Assembly: GCF_020217005.1 (NCBI RefSeq)
Contig: NZ_JAIWOI010000234.1
Location: 1 to 10,000, forward strand
Direction of reading: 5' to 3'
Source: Rheinheimera sp.
GTDB lineage: Bacteria; Pseudomonadota; Gammaproteobacteria; Enterobacterales; Alteromonadaceae
DNA length: 10,000 nucleotides
The notes under the pieces are model-generated. The model worked only from the letters and a program-made list of their open reading frames with translations, had not been told where the DNA came from and did not search any database. Shown here in pieces: positions 1 through 7,763 of this stretch. The translations under genes and the position numbers were made by a program. Position 1 is the first letter of the stretch. Each line of letters begins with the position of its first letter.

Positions 1-1
1 C

Positions 2-2326
2 TGCAATCAGCACTTTAACGCCGTTAATCACTTGCACCTGCTCCAGCAAAGAAGCACCGGCAGCGCTGGCAAGCTTAGCTTTTAATTGCTCCAGCTCTTT
101 TTCTAAGGCTTTGCGGCTGTCCATGGCTTGCTGCACTTTTTCAGCAATAGAAAAGACATCGCCTTTGAGCATTGAAGCCACAGTTTGAGCTTGCTGTTCC
201 AGCTTGTGCACAAAAGCTAAAGCGCCTTCACCAGTCACAGCTTCAATACGGCGAATACCAGCAGCTATGCCGCTTTCGACCACAATTTTAAATAAGCCGA
301 TATCGCCAGTGCGGGAGACGTGAGTACCACCACAGAGTTCAATCGAGAAGTCGCCCATGCTCAGCACACGCACTTCGTCATCGTATTTTTCGCCAAACAG
401 CGCCATAGCACCTGCAGCTTTGGCCTCATCCACATTCATCAGACGGGTCAGCACTTCGTGGTTTTGTTGGACTTGCTCGTTGACCAGTTGTTCGATACGG
501 CGGATTTCATCGGCTTTGACTGCTTCAAAATGCGAGAAGTCAAAACGTAAACGCTCTGAACCTACTAAAGAACCTTTTTGCGTTACGTGCTCACCTAAGA
601 CGGTGCGAAGCGCAGCGTGCAATAAGTGTGTGGCCGAGTGGTTTTTACGAATAGCTTCACGACGGGCATTATCAATGGCTGCATCGACTAAATCACCAAT
701 AGCCAAAGCACCTTTTACGCTGCCTTTATGGGCAAAAGCTTTACCTACTTTAATGGTGTCAGCAACCTGGAATACCGCGCCGTTAGCCAGAGTTAATACA
801 CCTGTATCACCTGCCTGACCACCGGACTCGGCGTAAAACGGCGTTTGGTCCAGGATCACCAGCGCTTGCTGTCCATCTGTCAAAGAGTTAACAGCATTGC
901 CTTCCAGCAGAATTTCTACTACTTTGGCTTTGCCCTGAATTTGGGTGTAGCCGGTAAAGTCGGTGCACTGGGCCGAAGTTAATGCCTGGTTGTAATCAGC
1001 TCCAAAGTTAGAAGCTTGTTGAGCGCGTTTACGCTGCGCTTCCATCGAAGCTTCAAAGCCTGCCTGATCTACAGTTAAACCACGCTCACGCGCCACATCA
1101 CTGGTTAAATCCAGTGGGAAACCGTAGGTGTCATACAGCTTAAAGGCCACTTCGCCCGGGATCACTGTGCTGCCATTCAGCTCTGCCAGAGCTTCTTCCA
1201 GAATCCCCAGACCACGTTCTAAGGTTTTACCAAACTGCTCTTCTTCCAGCGCCAGCACTTTTTCAATCACGGCCTGCTTTTCAATCAGTTCAGGGTAAGC
1301 TTCACCCATTTGTTCTGCCAAAGCGCCGACCAGTTTGCTGAAAAACACGCCTTTAGCGCCCAGCTTGTTACCGTGACGGATAGCACGACGAATAATACGG
1401 CGCAGCACATAACCGCGGCCTTCGTTGGATGGCATCACACCGTCCGCCACTAAGAATGAACAGCTACGGATATGGTCAGCGACCACACGTAACGATTTGT
1501 CGTTTAAATCCTTCGCGCCTGTAATTTCTGCAGTCGCTTTTATCAGCGCCGCAAAAGTATCGATTTCGTAGTTGCTGTGTACGTTTTGCAAAATGGCTGC
1601 AATACGTTCCAGGCCCATGCCTGTATCCACGCTTGGTTTTGGCAGTGGTTCCATCCGGCCATCAGCGTGACGGTTGAACTGCATAAAGACGTTGTTCCAG
1701 ATCTCAATAAAACGATCGCCGTCTTCTTCTGGTGAGCCCGGTGGACCACCCCAGATATGATCGCCGTGATCATAGAAAATCTCAGTACAAGGACCACAAG
1801 GACCTGTGTCGCCCATAGCCCAGAAATTATCAGAGGCATAAGGTGCGCCTTTGTTGTCACCAATGCGGATAGCGCGCTCTACTGGCACACCAATCTCTTT
1901 GGTCCAGATATCAAAAGCTTCGTCGTCTGTAGCGTAGACAGTGATCCAGAGTTTTTCTTTGGGCAGCATCACGACTTCAGTTAAAAACTCCCAGGCGTAT
2001 TTAATAGCGTCCTGTTTGAAGTAATCACCGAAACTGAAGTTACCCAGCATTTCGAAGAAGGTATGGTGACGGGCTGTATAGCCTACGTTTTCTAAATCGT
2101 TGTGTTTACCGCCGGCGCGTAAACAACGTTGTGCTGTCACAGCGCGGTTGTAGCTGCGTTTATCCTGGCCTAAAAACACATCTTTAAACTGCACCATACC
2201 AGCGTTGGTGAAGAGTAAAGTAGGGTCATTGCCTGGGATCAGTGAACTACTGCTAACGATTTGGTGGCCTTTACTGGCAAAAAATTCCAGGAAAGCGCGG
2301 CGAAGTTGTGCCGAAGTCATATACAT
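2..2326 (-). CDS. alaS: Alanine--tRNA ligase (alanyl-tRNA synthetase), C-terminus cut by window edge
   Basis: Cytosolic class II aminoacyl-tRNA synthetase that charges tRNA-Ala with alanine and hydrolyses mischarged Ser- or Gly-tRNA-Ala. The visible 775 codons run from the start to the left edge without a stop. Seen: the N-terminal catalytic domain with the [14 protein letters not shown] and [20 protein letters not shown] blocks typical of AlaS, the editing-domain zinc motif HSATH (His563 and His567) and CGGTH (Cys665). E. coli AlaS has about 876 residues, so roughly 90-100 C-terminal residues (part of the C-Ala domain) lie outside the window. The start at 2326 gives [16 protein letters not shown], which matches the length of relatives such as the Shewanella protein; an in-frame ATG at 2320 is the alternative. 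It lies 3 bases after the recX stop, with a purine-rich AAGAAGAG just upstream inside recX, so it is probably co-transcribed with recX. Confidence 0.97.
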   Translation of the reverse strand, partial: MYMTSAQLRRAFLEFFASKGHQIVSSSSLIPGNDPTLLFTNAGMVQFKDVFLGQDKRSYNRAVTAQRCLRAGGKHNDLENVGYTARHHTFFEMLGNFSFGDYFKQDAIKYAWEFLTEVVMLPKEKLWITVYATDDEAFDIWTKEIGVPVERAIRIGDNKGAPYASDNFWAMGDTGPCGPCTEIFYDHGDHIWGGPPGSPEEDGDRFIEIWNNVFMQFNRHADGRMEPLPKPSVDTGMGLERIAAILQNVHSNYEIDTFAALIKATAEITGAKDLNDKSLRVVADHIRSCSFLVADGVMPSNEGRGYVLRRIIRRAIRHGNKLGAKGVFFSKLVGALAEQMGEAYPELIEKQAVIEKVLALEEEQFGKTLERGLGILEEALAELNGSTVIPGEVAFKLYDTYGFPLDLTSDVARERGLTVDQAGFEASMEAQRKRAQQASNFGADYNQALTSAQCTDFTGYTQIQGKAKVVEILLEGNAVNSLTDGQQALVILDQTPFYAESGGQAGDTGVLTLANGAVFQVADTIKVGKAFAHKGSVKGALAIGDLVDAAIDNARREAIRKNHSATHLLHAALRTVLGEHVTQKGSLVGSERLRFDFSHFEAVKADEIRRIEQLVNEQVQQNHEVLTRLMNVDEAKAAGAMALFGEKYDDEVRVLSMGDFSIELCGGTHVSRTGDIGLFKIVVESGIAAGIRRIEAVTGEGALAFVHKLEQQAQTVASMLKGDVFSIAEKVQQAMDSRKALEKELEQLKAKLASAAGASLLEQVQVINGVKVLIA

Positions 2327-2329
2327 ATC

Positions 2330-2815
2330 TTACTCTTCTTTAAGCTCTGCAAATACAAGTTGGATAGTGTCACTGCCAAAACCACGGCTTTGTAAATAAC
2401 GCATCCGTTTAAGTTTGTCCTGATAATCCGATATGGGTTTATCCGCATATTTTTTCCGATAGGCTGAAGTGGCAACTTCAAACCAATCTATGTTTAATTC
2501 TTCCAGCAGCTGCTGTAGTAGTTCTTTGTTAATGCCCTGCTGCGCACAAAACTGGCTAATGTAAAACCATCCATAGCCTTTATGCAACTTTGCGTTGACC
2601 TGCATCCGGGCATAACGTAATTCACTTTGGTAATTGCGCTGCTGTGCCCAGTCCAGCAGACTTGCACTTTGTTCGGCCGAAGCGCCCTTTTGTTTCAGCT
2701 TTTGTTTTAGCTCCAGCGCACTGTATTCCCGGCGCGACAACAACCCCAACAGCCATTGCCGCAATTCCTGCTCCGTTAGAAGCTTTGGCTCTTGCGAAGG
2801 CTGAGGCTCTGTCAT
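2330..2815 (-). CDS. recX: Regulatory protein RecX
   Basis: RecX binds RecA filaments and modulates RecA recombinase and coprotease activity in the cytosol. The 161-residue product has the usual family size (about 150-165). Seen: three tandem helical RecX-type repeats, with the hallmark SRREYSALELKQKLKQKG near residues 27-44, then YARMQVNAKLHKGYGWFYISQ near 68-88, and a C-terminal KLKRMRYLQSRGFGSDTI block near 134-151. The ATG at 2815 is preceded by GGAAG at 2823-2827 with 7-base spacing, a good ribosome binding site. It starts 2 bases after the stop of the upstream membrane-protein gene and ends 3 bases before alaS. recX often follows recA directly, which is not so here. No LexA-type box is visible upstream, so regulation is probably through the operon promoter or internal promoters. 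Confidence 0.93.
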   Translation of the reverse strand: MTEPQPSQEPKLLTEQELRQWLLGLLSRREYSALELKQKLKQKGASAEQSASLLDWAQQRNYQSELRYARMQVNAKLHKGYGWFYISQFCAQQGINKELLQQLLEELNIDWFEVATSAYRKKYADKPISDYQDKLKRMRYLQSRGFGSDTIQLVFAELKEE

Positions 2816-2817
2816 GC

Positions 2818-3540
2818 TTATACTTCCAATACCGCAGGTGCTGAATTATCCAACTGTAAGGCAAAAAACGCGCTGAAGGATAAAAAGAACGCCACTTGCA
2901 GCAGTGGAACTATGACAATAAAAGCAAAACCCAAAGTCACAACACCTAACATACCTAAGCCGACTGATAAAATACCAAATAAAGTTAAAGCGCCGACATT
3001 ACGCCAGCAGGCGGTCAGACTGGCGATTAAAATTGCCTGTAAACGTTGTTCATTCAGGAAATAAGCGATAGCAACCGCATAAGCAAACAACATAAAGACT
3101 AAACTAAGGACCGCAGCGAGCAAAAACATAGTCACAGGGTCAACTACACCAGCCTGAGTTTGTTCCATCATTTGAGCAGCCAACAACATCAACGGAATAT
3201 TGGCCAGCAAGTTAGCTCCCGCCAATCGGATGAAAGTGCGACGATATCGTTCTTCTTTGAACACGCTAAAAAGTAATTGAAAATTCACCGCTTGTTGTTG
3301 CTGCAACAGTACTATGGTTTTATAAAAACCTGCTGTCAAAAACGGGTTCGCCAGCACCAGAATCACACCTAGCACAGGATGCAGCTGTGCCACTAAACTC
3401 AGTACTGTAGTAAAAGCCACCATAGCAATCAGCGTCGAAGGTGCCTGACGGAACAGTTCCCATGCTTTAGTCAGCCATGACAAAGCAGCCTGCATTGGCA
3501 CCCGACGTATAATAAGTTTTACCTGCACTTTCTGATCCAC
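2818..3540 (-). CDS. Multi-pass inner-membrane protein, BPSS1780-like family
   Basis: Function unknown. About 240 hydrophobic residues with five or six likely membrane segments (near 37-54, 56-72, 107-123, 138-162, 182-204 and 205-227). The N-terminal pattern, SWLTKAWELFRQAP followed by a PVLG...NPFLTAGFYK stretch, resembles the BPSS1780/YciC-like group of conserved membrane proteins; this is family recall, not a search. The start is uncertain. The frame is open to a GTG at 3561 (no ribosome binding site). A GTG at 3540 has GAAGGG about 9 bases upstream, and the first ATG is at 3495. I chose 3540 because the residues just before that ATG (IIRRVP) look like part of the conserved N-terminus. 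It is the first gene of a packed unit with recX and alaS, 2 bases before recX, and is divergent from the DUF5924 gene. Confidence 0.72.
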   Translation of the reverse strand: MDQKVQVKLIIRRVPMQAALSWLTKAWELFRQAPSTLIAMVAFTTVLSLVAQLHPVLGVILVLANPFLTAGFYKTIVLLQQQQAVNFQLLFSVFKEERYRRTFIRLAGANLLANIPLMLLAAQMMEQTQAGVVDPVTMFLLAAVLSLVFMLFAYAVAIAYFLNEQRLQAILIASLTACWRNVGALTLFGILSVGLGMLGVVTLGFAFIVIVPLLQVAFFLSFSAFFALQLDNSAPAVLEV

Positions 3541-3795
3541 GAACTTCAACCCTTCTTTCACTTCAGCAGCCGCAACTCTGATAGTTACGAAATGAGGCGT
3601 ATCTTACTGCAAAAAGGCACTGGGTAAGAATAGCTGGCGCAGAAAAAGCCAGATTTAGCAGCGGATCATCCAACTTTGCCATGGTTAGGATCATTCTGGC
3701 GGCAATACAGCCATGTCTGGCGATAACAGCGTATAGTGCGGCAGGTTAATTCAAACAGGCGTAGATCAACAGCGATGAATACAGATGGAGAGCAA
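3541..3795. other. Divergent intergenic region between membrane-protein genes
   Basis: This spacer should hold the promoters for the minus-strand membrane protein-recX-alaS unit and for the plus-strand DUF5924 gene. On the plus strand TATAGT at 3732-3737 matches a sigma-70 -10 box at five of six positions, but no convincing -35 box sits 16-18 bases upstream. On the minus strand TAAGAT (near 3602-3607) is a weaker -10 candidate. A 5-bp inverted repeat CTGGC/GCCAG (3634-3638 and 3648-3652) and two related motifs (CTGGCGGCAATACAG at 3696-3710, CTGGCGATAACAG at 3717-3729) are present, with no known meaning. No LexA box was found. Confidence 0.4.
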
Positions 3796-4806
3796 ATGCA
3801 GAGAATTCTGAGTGCTTTTGTCTGGCTAAGTGGGTTAACAAAAAAGTACTCGGGCCTGGTGGCCTTGTTTGGCTTTTGCACAGGTTTGTTTAGTTTGTGG
3901 CAAGTAGAACGTCGTGAAGAATTTGCCCAGTTTTTTGCTATTTTGATGGTGGTTGGCTGGCTGTGGCTAACAGGAGAATACTGGCTACGCAAAGGTTTGC
4001 TGCATAAGTTTGGGATTTCGTTATCCAAAGACATAACCCATTTAATCACGCAGTTACTGCATCAGGAAACTTTGTTTTTTGCCTTACCTTTTTTTCTGGC
4101 AGCCACTGACTGGGACCAACCTCAAGCCTTTTTTACTCTGTTATTGCTTTGTTGTGCTTTGGTGGCCGTTATTGACCCGGCCTATAACAGACTACTGACA
4201 AAGCAAAGAGCTCTGTTTTTGCTGTATCACTGCTTTTCTTTATTTGCTGTTTTGATGGTGGTCTTGCCGCTGCTGTTTTTTATGACCACCACCCAAAGTC
4301 TGGGTTTGGCACTTATTATTTCAGCTTTGCTGAGTATTCCGAGTATCCGTCCCTTGTTGGCGCAACCAGGACGCTGGCGTTTACCTGTGTTATCCCTGTT
4401 GTTAGTGGTAATGGCCACCAGCATCTGGTTTAGCCGCAGTCTGATCCCTGCCCCAGTGTTAAATCTGAACGACATTCGGCTGAGCCAACATATGGATTAT
4501 GCACAGCGCTTACCTGGAGCGGCTATTACTGAGTTGTCGCAGGCTGAGCTAAAACGAGGTCTTTATGCCTACACTTCTGTGCGGGCACCACGGGGCTTAA
4601 AAGAACAGATTTACCATGAGTGGATCCACAATGGTCAATCGATCGAACGCATTCCGCTAAATATTTCAGGTGGGCGGGAGGGAGGCTACAGAGCCTGGAC
4701 ACGCAAACAACAGTTTCCACAAGATGCTGTGGGCAAATGGAAAATTCGGGTAGTTACGGATTCGGGGCAGTTATTAGGGGCTATTAGATTTACTGTAACG
4801 CCTTAA
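3796..4806 (+). CDS. DUF5924/DUF2914-type membrane protein
   Basis: Function unknown. The 336-residue product has an N-terminal membrane part with about seven hydrophobic segments (near 20-36, 43-60, 92-103, 111-128, 139-163, 167-182 and 196-212). A C-terminal extracytoplasmic or periplasmic domain of about 120 residues follows. That tail shows the DUF2914 pattern: EWIHNGQSIERIPLNISGG near 275-293, YRAWTRK near 298-304, then GKWKIRVVTDSGQLLGAIRF near 313-332. The membrane part resembles DUF5924. I place the start at the ATG at 3796 because GGAG (3787-3790) lies 5 bases upstream and the remaining N-terminus fits the family. In-frame starts at 3775 (ATG) and 3736 (GTG) lack a ribosome binding site. 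It converges with the S46 peptidase gene across a short REP-like spacer. Family assignment is from remembered motifs. Confidence 0.8.
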   Translation: MQRILSAFVWLSGLTKKYSGLVALFGFCTGLFSLWQVERREEFAQFFAILMVVGWLWLTGEYWLRKGLLHKFGISLSKDITHLITQLLHQETLFFALPFFLAATDWDQPQAFFTLLLLCCALVAVIDPAYNRLLTKQRALFLLYHCFSLFAVLMVVLPLLFFMTTTQSLGLALIISALLSIPSIRPLLAQPGRWRLPVLSLLLVVMATSIWFSRSLIPAPVLNLNDIRLSQHMDYAQRLPGAAITELSQAELKRGLYAYTSVRAPRGLKEQIYHEWIHNGQSIERIPLNISGGREGGYRAWTRKQQFPQDAVGKWKIRVVTDSGQLLGAIRFTVTP

Positions 4807-4808
4807 AC

Positions 4809-4824
4809 CGGGCGGGGACAAGCC
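4809..4824. repeat. REP-like GC-rich repeat, degenerate copy 1
   Basis: The 16-base sequence CGGGCGGGGACAAGCC here is repeated exactly at 4853-4868, in the same orientation and 44 bases apart. In this copy the second arm of the palindrome is lost: the sequence continues TAGATAGC instead of CCGCCC. It begins 2 bases after the stop of the DUF5924 gene. Confidence 0.8.
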
Positions 4825-4852
4825 TAGATAGCGATTTGTCTGGAATTTGAGA

Positions 4853-4877
4853 CGGGCGGGGACAAGCCCCGCCCCTA
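4853..4877. repeat. REP-like GC-rich palindrome, intact copy 2
   Basis: An inverted repeat GGGCGGGG (4854-4861) and CCCCGCCC (4867-4874) with the 5-base loop ACAAG forms a perfect 8-bp, all-GC stem, followed by CTAC. It lies between two converging genes, where it could act as a bidirectional transcription barrier or mRNA end, although no T-run follows on either strand. The form (GTAGGGGCGGGGCTTG... on the minus strand) resembles dispersed REP elements mobilised by RAYT transposases. That resemblance is inferred, and copy number elsewhere in the genome cannot be seen. Confidence 0.75.
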
Positions 4878-4882
4878 CAGGG

Positions 4883-7045
4883 CTATTCTTTCACTATGGT
4901 CATTTCTTTCAGAAGATTAGTCGCGCCATCTACATTCTCCATTTGCCACAGCATATAACGGCTGTCGACATGGATAGAGCGGTTAGTTGCAGGGTCATAA
5001 TCCCAATTGCCGATAATACCTTCAATCACGCCATCAAATAACAAACCAACTAACTCGGCTTTGCCATTTAACGTCGGGGATCCCGAGTTCCCGCCTGTAG
5101 TATCCACTGTACTTAAGAAGTTCACCGGCAAGTTGTTATAGACCGCATCTTTATAAATGCCAAAGTCTCCCTTTTTCAACGCTTCGATCTGAGCTGGCGG
5201 CGCATCAAAAGGGTCTACCCCGGTTTGTTTCTGCAAAATACCAGCTGCGGTAGTGAATGGCTGATAGGACACTGCGTCTTTTGGCTGATAACCTTTGATA
5301 GAACCAAAAGTAACACGCAAAGTGCTGTTGGCATCAGCATAGACTGGTTTACCATTGGCCTTATTAAAGGCAATGATGGCTTCCATCACTTGAGGACGGG
5401 CTACAGCCAGCTTACCTTTGTGTTCTTTATCTGCATTTTCCAGAGCGAGTTCCGTTTCATACATCGCCACTGCGTATTGGATTAACGGATCATCACTGGC
5501 TTTGAATTCTTCAACAGATTTTCCCATCCAGGCGAGACGCTCTACTTCATCAGACAGTTTAGTGGCCTGATACAGTCCTTCGAGTTTAGTGCGCAGCGCC
5601 GCCAGATCCAGCTCACCTGAACCTATACCAAAATATGCATCCAGAGCAGACAAGCGCTGTTTAGCTGGTAATTTAGCGTAGTGTTGCAGGAAATGCAGCA
5701 TCAGCTCTTGCTCCACTTTGGCATCAAAGCTGCGGGATAAACGTTTCATACTGGCAGAAAAGCGCTCTAAATCACGCTGTTGGAAACCAATTTCACGTTC
5801 TGCGTCAGGCTTTTGCTGCTCATGGGCTAAGCGGTATAACCTTTTGGCGGTATTAAACAGCTGACCATAACTTAAATAACCTAAAATCAGGTCGCGCTGC
5901 TGGTTTTGCTGCTCTTCCGCTACCAATTGTTGCAGGCTGCGTACAGCAGGCGCATATTTGGCCTGACGAGCCGGGCTGGATTTAATCCACAGATTCAGCG
6001 CTTTATCAAACTGATCTTTACGCAGTTGTGTATCGCCCTTTTGGTAGCTGGCGATCATGCCTTCGAAGTTTTTAGCGTAATTCGCCAAAGATGCCAGAAT
6101 ACTCTCGTATTTAATTCGTGCCTCAGAGCCTTCAGCTGAATGCTGTTTAATCACAGCTATAGCTTCTTCGCGATAGGCCTTAGATAAAGGCAATACCTGA
6201 GTGAACTGATTTTCAACTTCTGCAGCGGTATTGTACCTGTTGGTGCGGCCAGGATATCCAATCACCATGACAAAATCATTTTCTCTCAATGGTTTAGCAG
6301 ATACTTTTAAATAAGATGGCGGTGTAAAAGGCACATTATCTGCGCTGAAATCAGCAGGTTGGCCATCTTTGCCGACATAAGCGCGGTAAAAGGAATAGTC
6401 GCCTGTGTGGCGCGGCCACATCCAGTTGTCGATATCGCCGCCAAATTTACCTATGCCTGAAGCTGGCGCATGCACTAAACGCACATCGCGAATTTCCATC
6501 TGTTTAATCAGGTAGTACTCTAAGCCACCATGAAAACTGTAGACATCACAACGATAACCTGGGGTCTCACAAGCGGCGATTTGCTCTTTGCGCAGCTCAT
6601 CAATACGGTCAAAGCGAGCTTTGCCCTTGAGTTGTGGAGTCAATTCCTGATTAATTTGCGGCGTGATATTGGTCACCTCCTGAGTTACAAATATTTTGGA
6701 ACCCGGAGCAGCAGGTAATTCTTCATCTAAGTCTTTGGCTAAAAAACCTTTGGCCAGCAAGTTGTTTGCTGCAGTGCTGTTGTGCTGAATGCTGCCATAA
6801 GCGCAGTGATGGTTGGTGACCACCAGACCCTGATTAGATACAAATGACGCTGTGCAACCGCCTAAACTAATCACCGCATTCATAGGAAAAGCAGTGAGCT
6901 GGGCAATACTTTTAGCATCAATTTCCAAACCTTTTTCTTTGAGGAGTTGTTCAAGTTCAGGTAACTGATGAGGTTGCCACATCCCTTCTTCGGCATGGGC
7001 AAAAGTGGCGACGGACAACGCCAACGCAAGCAGAGTTTTTTTCAT
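4883..7045 (-). CDS. S46 family dipeptidyl-peptidase, DPP7-type specificity, exported
   Basis: Serine exopeptidase that releases dipeptides from peptide N-termini in the periplasm or at the cell surface. The 720-residue product is typical of family S46. Seen: a signal peptide MKKTLLALALSVATFAHA with probable cleavage before EEGMW, and the catalytic histidine in TNHHC (His80). The catalytic aspartate is in DNWMWPRHTGD (Asp216) and the nucleophile in GGNSGSP (Ser654). In this family the residue 18 positions after the serine sets specificity. DPP11 has arginine there and cleaves after Asp or Glu; DPP7 has glycine and prefers hydrophobic residues. Here the motif is LLFDG, glycine at 672, so DPP7-type is inferred. 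The ATG at 7045 has AAGGAA (7053-7058) 7 bases upstream and begins the signal peptide exactly. An in-frame ATG at 7063 would add MPRKFQ and lacks support. It is divergent from yqhA. Confidence 0.95.
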   Translation of the reverse strand: MKKTLLALALSVATFAHAEEGMWQPHQLPELEQLLKEKGLEIDAKSIAQLTAFPMNAVISLGGCTASFVSNQGLVVTNHHCAYGSIQHNSTAANNLLAKGFLAKDLDEELPAAPGSKIFVTQEVTNITPQINQELTPQLKGKARFDRIDELRKEQIAACETPGYRCDVYSFHGGLEYYLIKQMEIRDVRLVHAPASGIGKFGGDIDNWMWPRHTGDYSFYRAYVGKDGQPADFSADNVPFTPPSYLKVSAKPLRENDFVMVIGYPGRTNRYNTAAEVENQFTQVLPLSKAYREEAIAVIKQHSAEGSEARIKYESILASLANYAKNFEGMIASYQKGDTQLRKDQFDKALNLWIKSSPARQAKYAPAVRSLQQLVAEEQQNQQRDLILGYLSYGQLFNTAKRLYRLAHEQQKPDAEREIGFQQRDLERFSASMKRLSRSFDAKVEQELMLHFLQHYAKLPAKQRLSALDAYFGIGSGELDLAALRTKLEGLYQATKLSDEVERLAWMGKSVEEFKASDDPLIQYAVAMYETELALENADKEHKGKLAVARPQVMEAIIAFNKANGKPVYADANSTLRVTFGSIKGYQPKDAVSYQPFTTAAGILQKQTGVDPFDAPPAQIEALKKGDFGIYKDAVYNNLPVNFLSTVDTTGGNSGSPTLNGKAELVGLLFDGVIEGIIGNWDYDPATNRSIHVDSRYMLWQMENVDGATNLLKEMTIVKE

Positions 7046-7223
7046 TTGGAATTTCCTTGGCATAGAGGCCCAGACAAACTAACAGCTCAAGAGCGCAGTG
7101 CTGATGCTGTTGCGGGTAACGACGCTCATTGTGCGATATTTTGCAGCAAAGTAAAACGGCCGGAGGCTTGAATTTCTGCACTATTTGCCCCATAAACTGA
7201 AGTCTTATATTCAAGGAGCAGTA
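7046..7223. other. Divergent intergenic region between S46 peptidase and yqhA
   Basis: This 178-base spacer carries the ribosome binding sites of both genes and a moderate yqhA promoter candidate at 7168-7196. For the minus-strand peptidase gene, TTGAGC with a 17-base spacer leads only to a poor -10 box, so its promoter is not resolved. I saw no operator-like palindrome beyond a short CGGCCG. Confidence 0.4.
7168..7196 (+). promoter_or_regulatory. Candidate sigma-70 promoter for yqhA
   Basis: TTGAAT (7168-7173) and CATAAA (7191-7196) each match the -35 and -10 consensus at four of six positions, with an ideal 17-base spacer. A transcript would start near 7203, leaving a short leader that still contains the ribosome binding site at 7213-7218. 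This is a by-eye match in a 178-base divergent gap and could be chance. No equally good pair was seen on the other strand for the S46 gene. Confidence 0.35.
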
Positions 7224-7733
7224 ATGGAACAACTAATTGAAAAGGCGATGTACGCTACCCGCTGGCTGATGGCACCAATTTATCTTGGCCTAAGTTTAGC
7301 TTTGTTGGCTCTGGGCATTAAATTTTTTCAGGAAGTGTTCCATATAGTGCCTGTCCTTTTCACCATGAAAGAAGTCGACTTAATTCTGGTGATCCTGTCG
7401 CTGATTGACATCACCCTGGTTGGAGGTTTGATTGTAATGGTGATGTTTTCTGGTTATGAAAACTTTGTCTCACGACTTGATATTGAAGGCGACAGTGAAA
7501 AGTTGGGCTGGTTGGGGAAATTGGATTCTAACTCGCTGAAAAATAAAGTAGCAGCCTCGATTGTGGCAATATCATCTATTCATTTACTCAAAGTATTTAT
7601 GGATACCGAAAATATTCCGAATGACAAAATCATGTGGTACTTGTTGATCCATATGACCTTTGTATTGTCTGCTTTTGCTATGGGTTATCTGGATAAAATT
7701 ACTAAAGTGGCAGGTAACAAAGACAATTTTTGA
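7224..7733 (+). CDS. yqhA: YqhA family (UPF0114) inner-membrane protein
   Basis: Conserved inner-membrane protein of unknown role. The 169-residue product closely follows E. coli YqhA as I remember it: the N-terminal [20 protein letters not shown], the central [20 protein letters not shown] near residues 63-82, [20 protein letters not shown] near 104-123, and LTFVLSAF-MGYLD-like residues near the C-terminus. Four membrane helices are predicted by eye (about 14-34, 52-75, 107-125 and 135-157). The ATG at 7224 is fixed by AAGGAG (7213-7218) 5 bases upstream and by alignment to family N-termini; an upstream extension to 7185 is unsupported. It is transcribed alone, divergent from the S46 peptidase gene and converging on the pectate lyase gene 28 bases downstream. 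Confidence 0.95.
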   Translation: MEQLIEKAMYATRWLMAPIYLGLSLALLALGIKFFQEVFHIVPVLFTMKEVDLILVILSLIDITLVGGLIVMVMFSGYENFVSRLDIEGDSEKLGWLGKLDSNSLKNKVAASIVAISSIHLLKVFMDTENIPNDKIMWYLLIHMTFVLSAFAMGYLDKITKVAGNKDNF

Positions 7734-7737
7734 AAGC

Positions 7738-7763
7738 AGCGCTAACCCTGCAGAGGCCGCGCT
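7738..7763. other. Weak hairpin between convergent genes yqhA and pectate lyase
   Basis: AGCGC (7738-7742) pairs with GCGCT (7759-7763), with an inner CCT/AGG pairing around CTGCAG. The right arm overlaps the pectate lyase stop codon (7762-7764). There is no T-run on either side, so it is not a classical intrinsic terminator, but it is the only structure in the 28-base convergent gap. Confidence 0.25.

Noticed and set aside
357..818. Plus-strand open frame of 153 codons
   Set aside because: It lies wholly antisense to the alaS editing domain, and its product is low-complexity and unlike any family I know.
1543..1863. Minus-strand open frame of 106 codons
   Set aside because: It overlaps alaS in another frame on the same strand; the alaS frame carries the conserved domain.
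3634..3652. Inverted repeat CTGGC/GCCAG as a terminator
   Set aside because: The stem is only 5 bp, there is no real T-run, and no gene ends nearby on either strand.
3541..3795. Possible LexA (SOS) box upstream of the recX unit
   Set aside because: CTG...CAG pairs exist at 3696-3710 and 3717-3729, but their spacers are 9 and 7 bases, not the 10 bases of CTG-N10-CAG, and the flanking T and A are missing.
7205..7210. TTATAT as the yqhA -10 box
   Set aside because: Transcription would start inside the ribosome binding site at 7213-7218, leaving no usable leader; the pair at 7168-7196 fits better.
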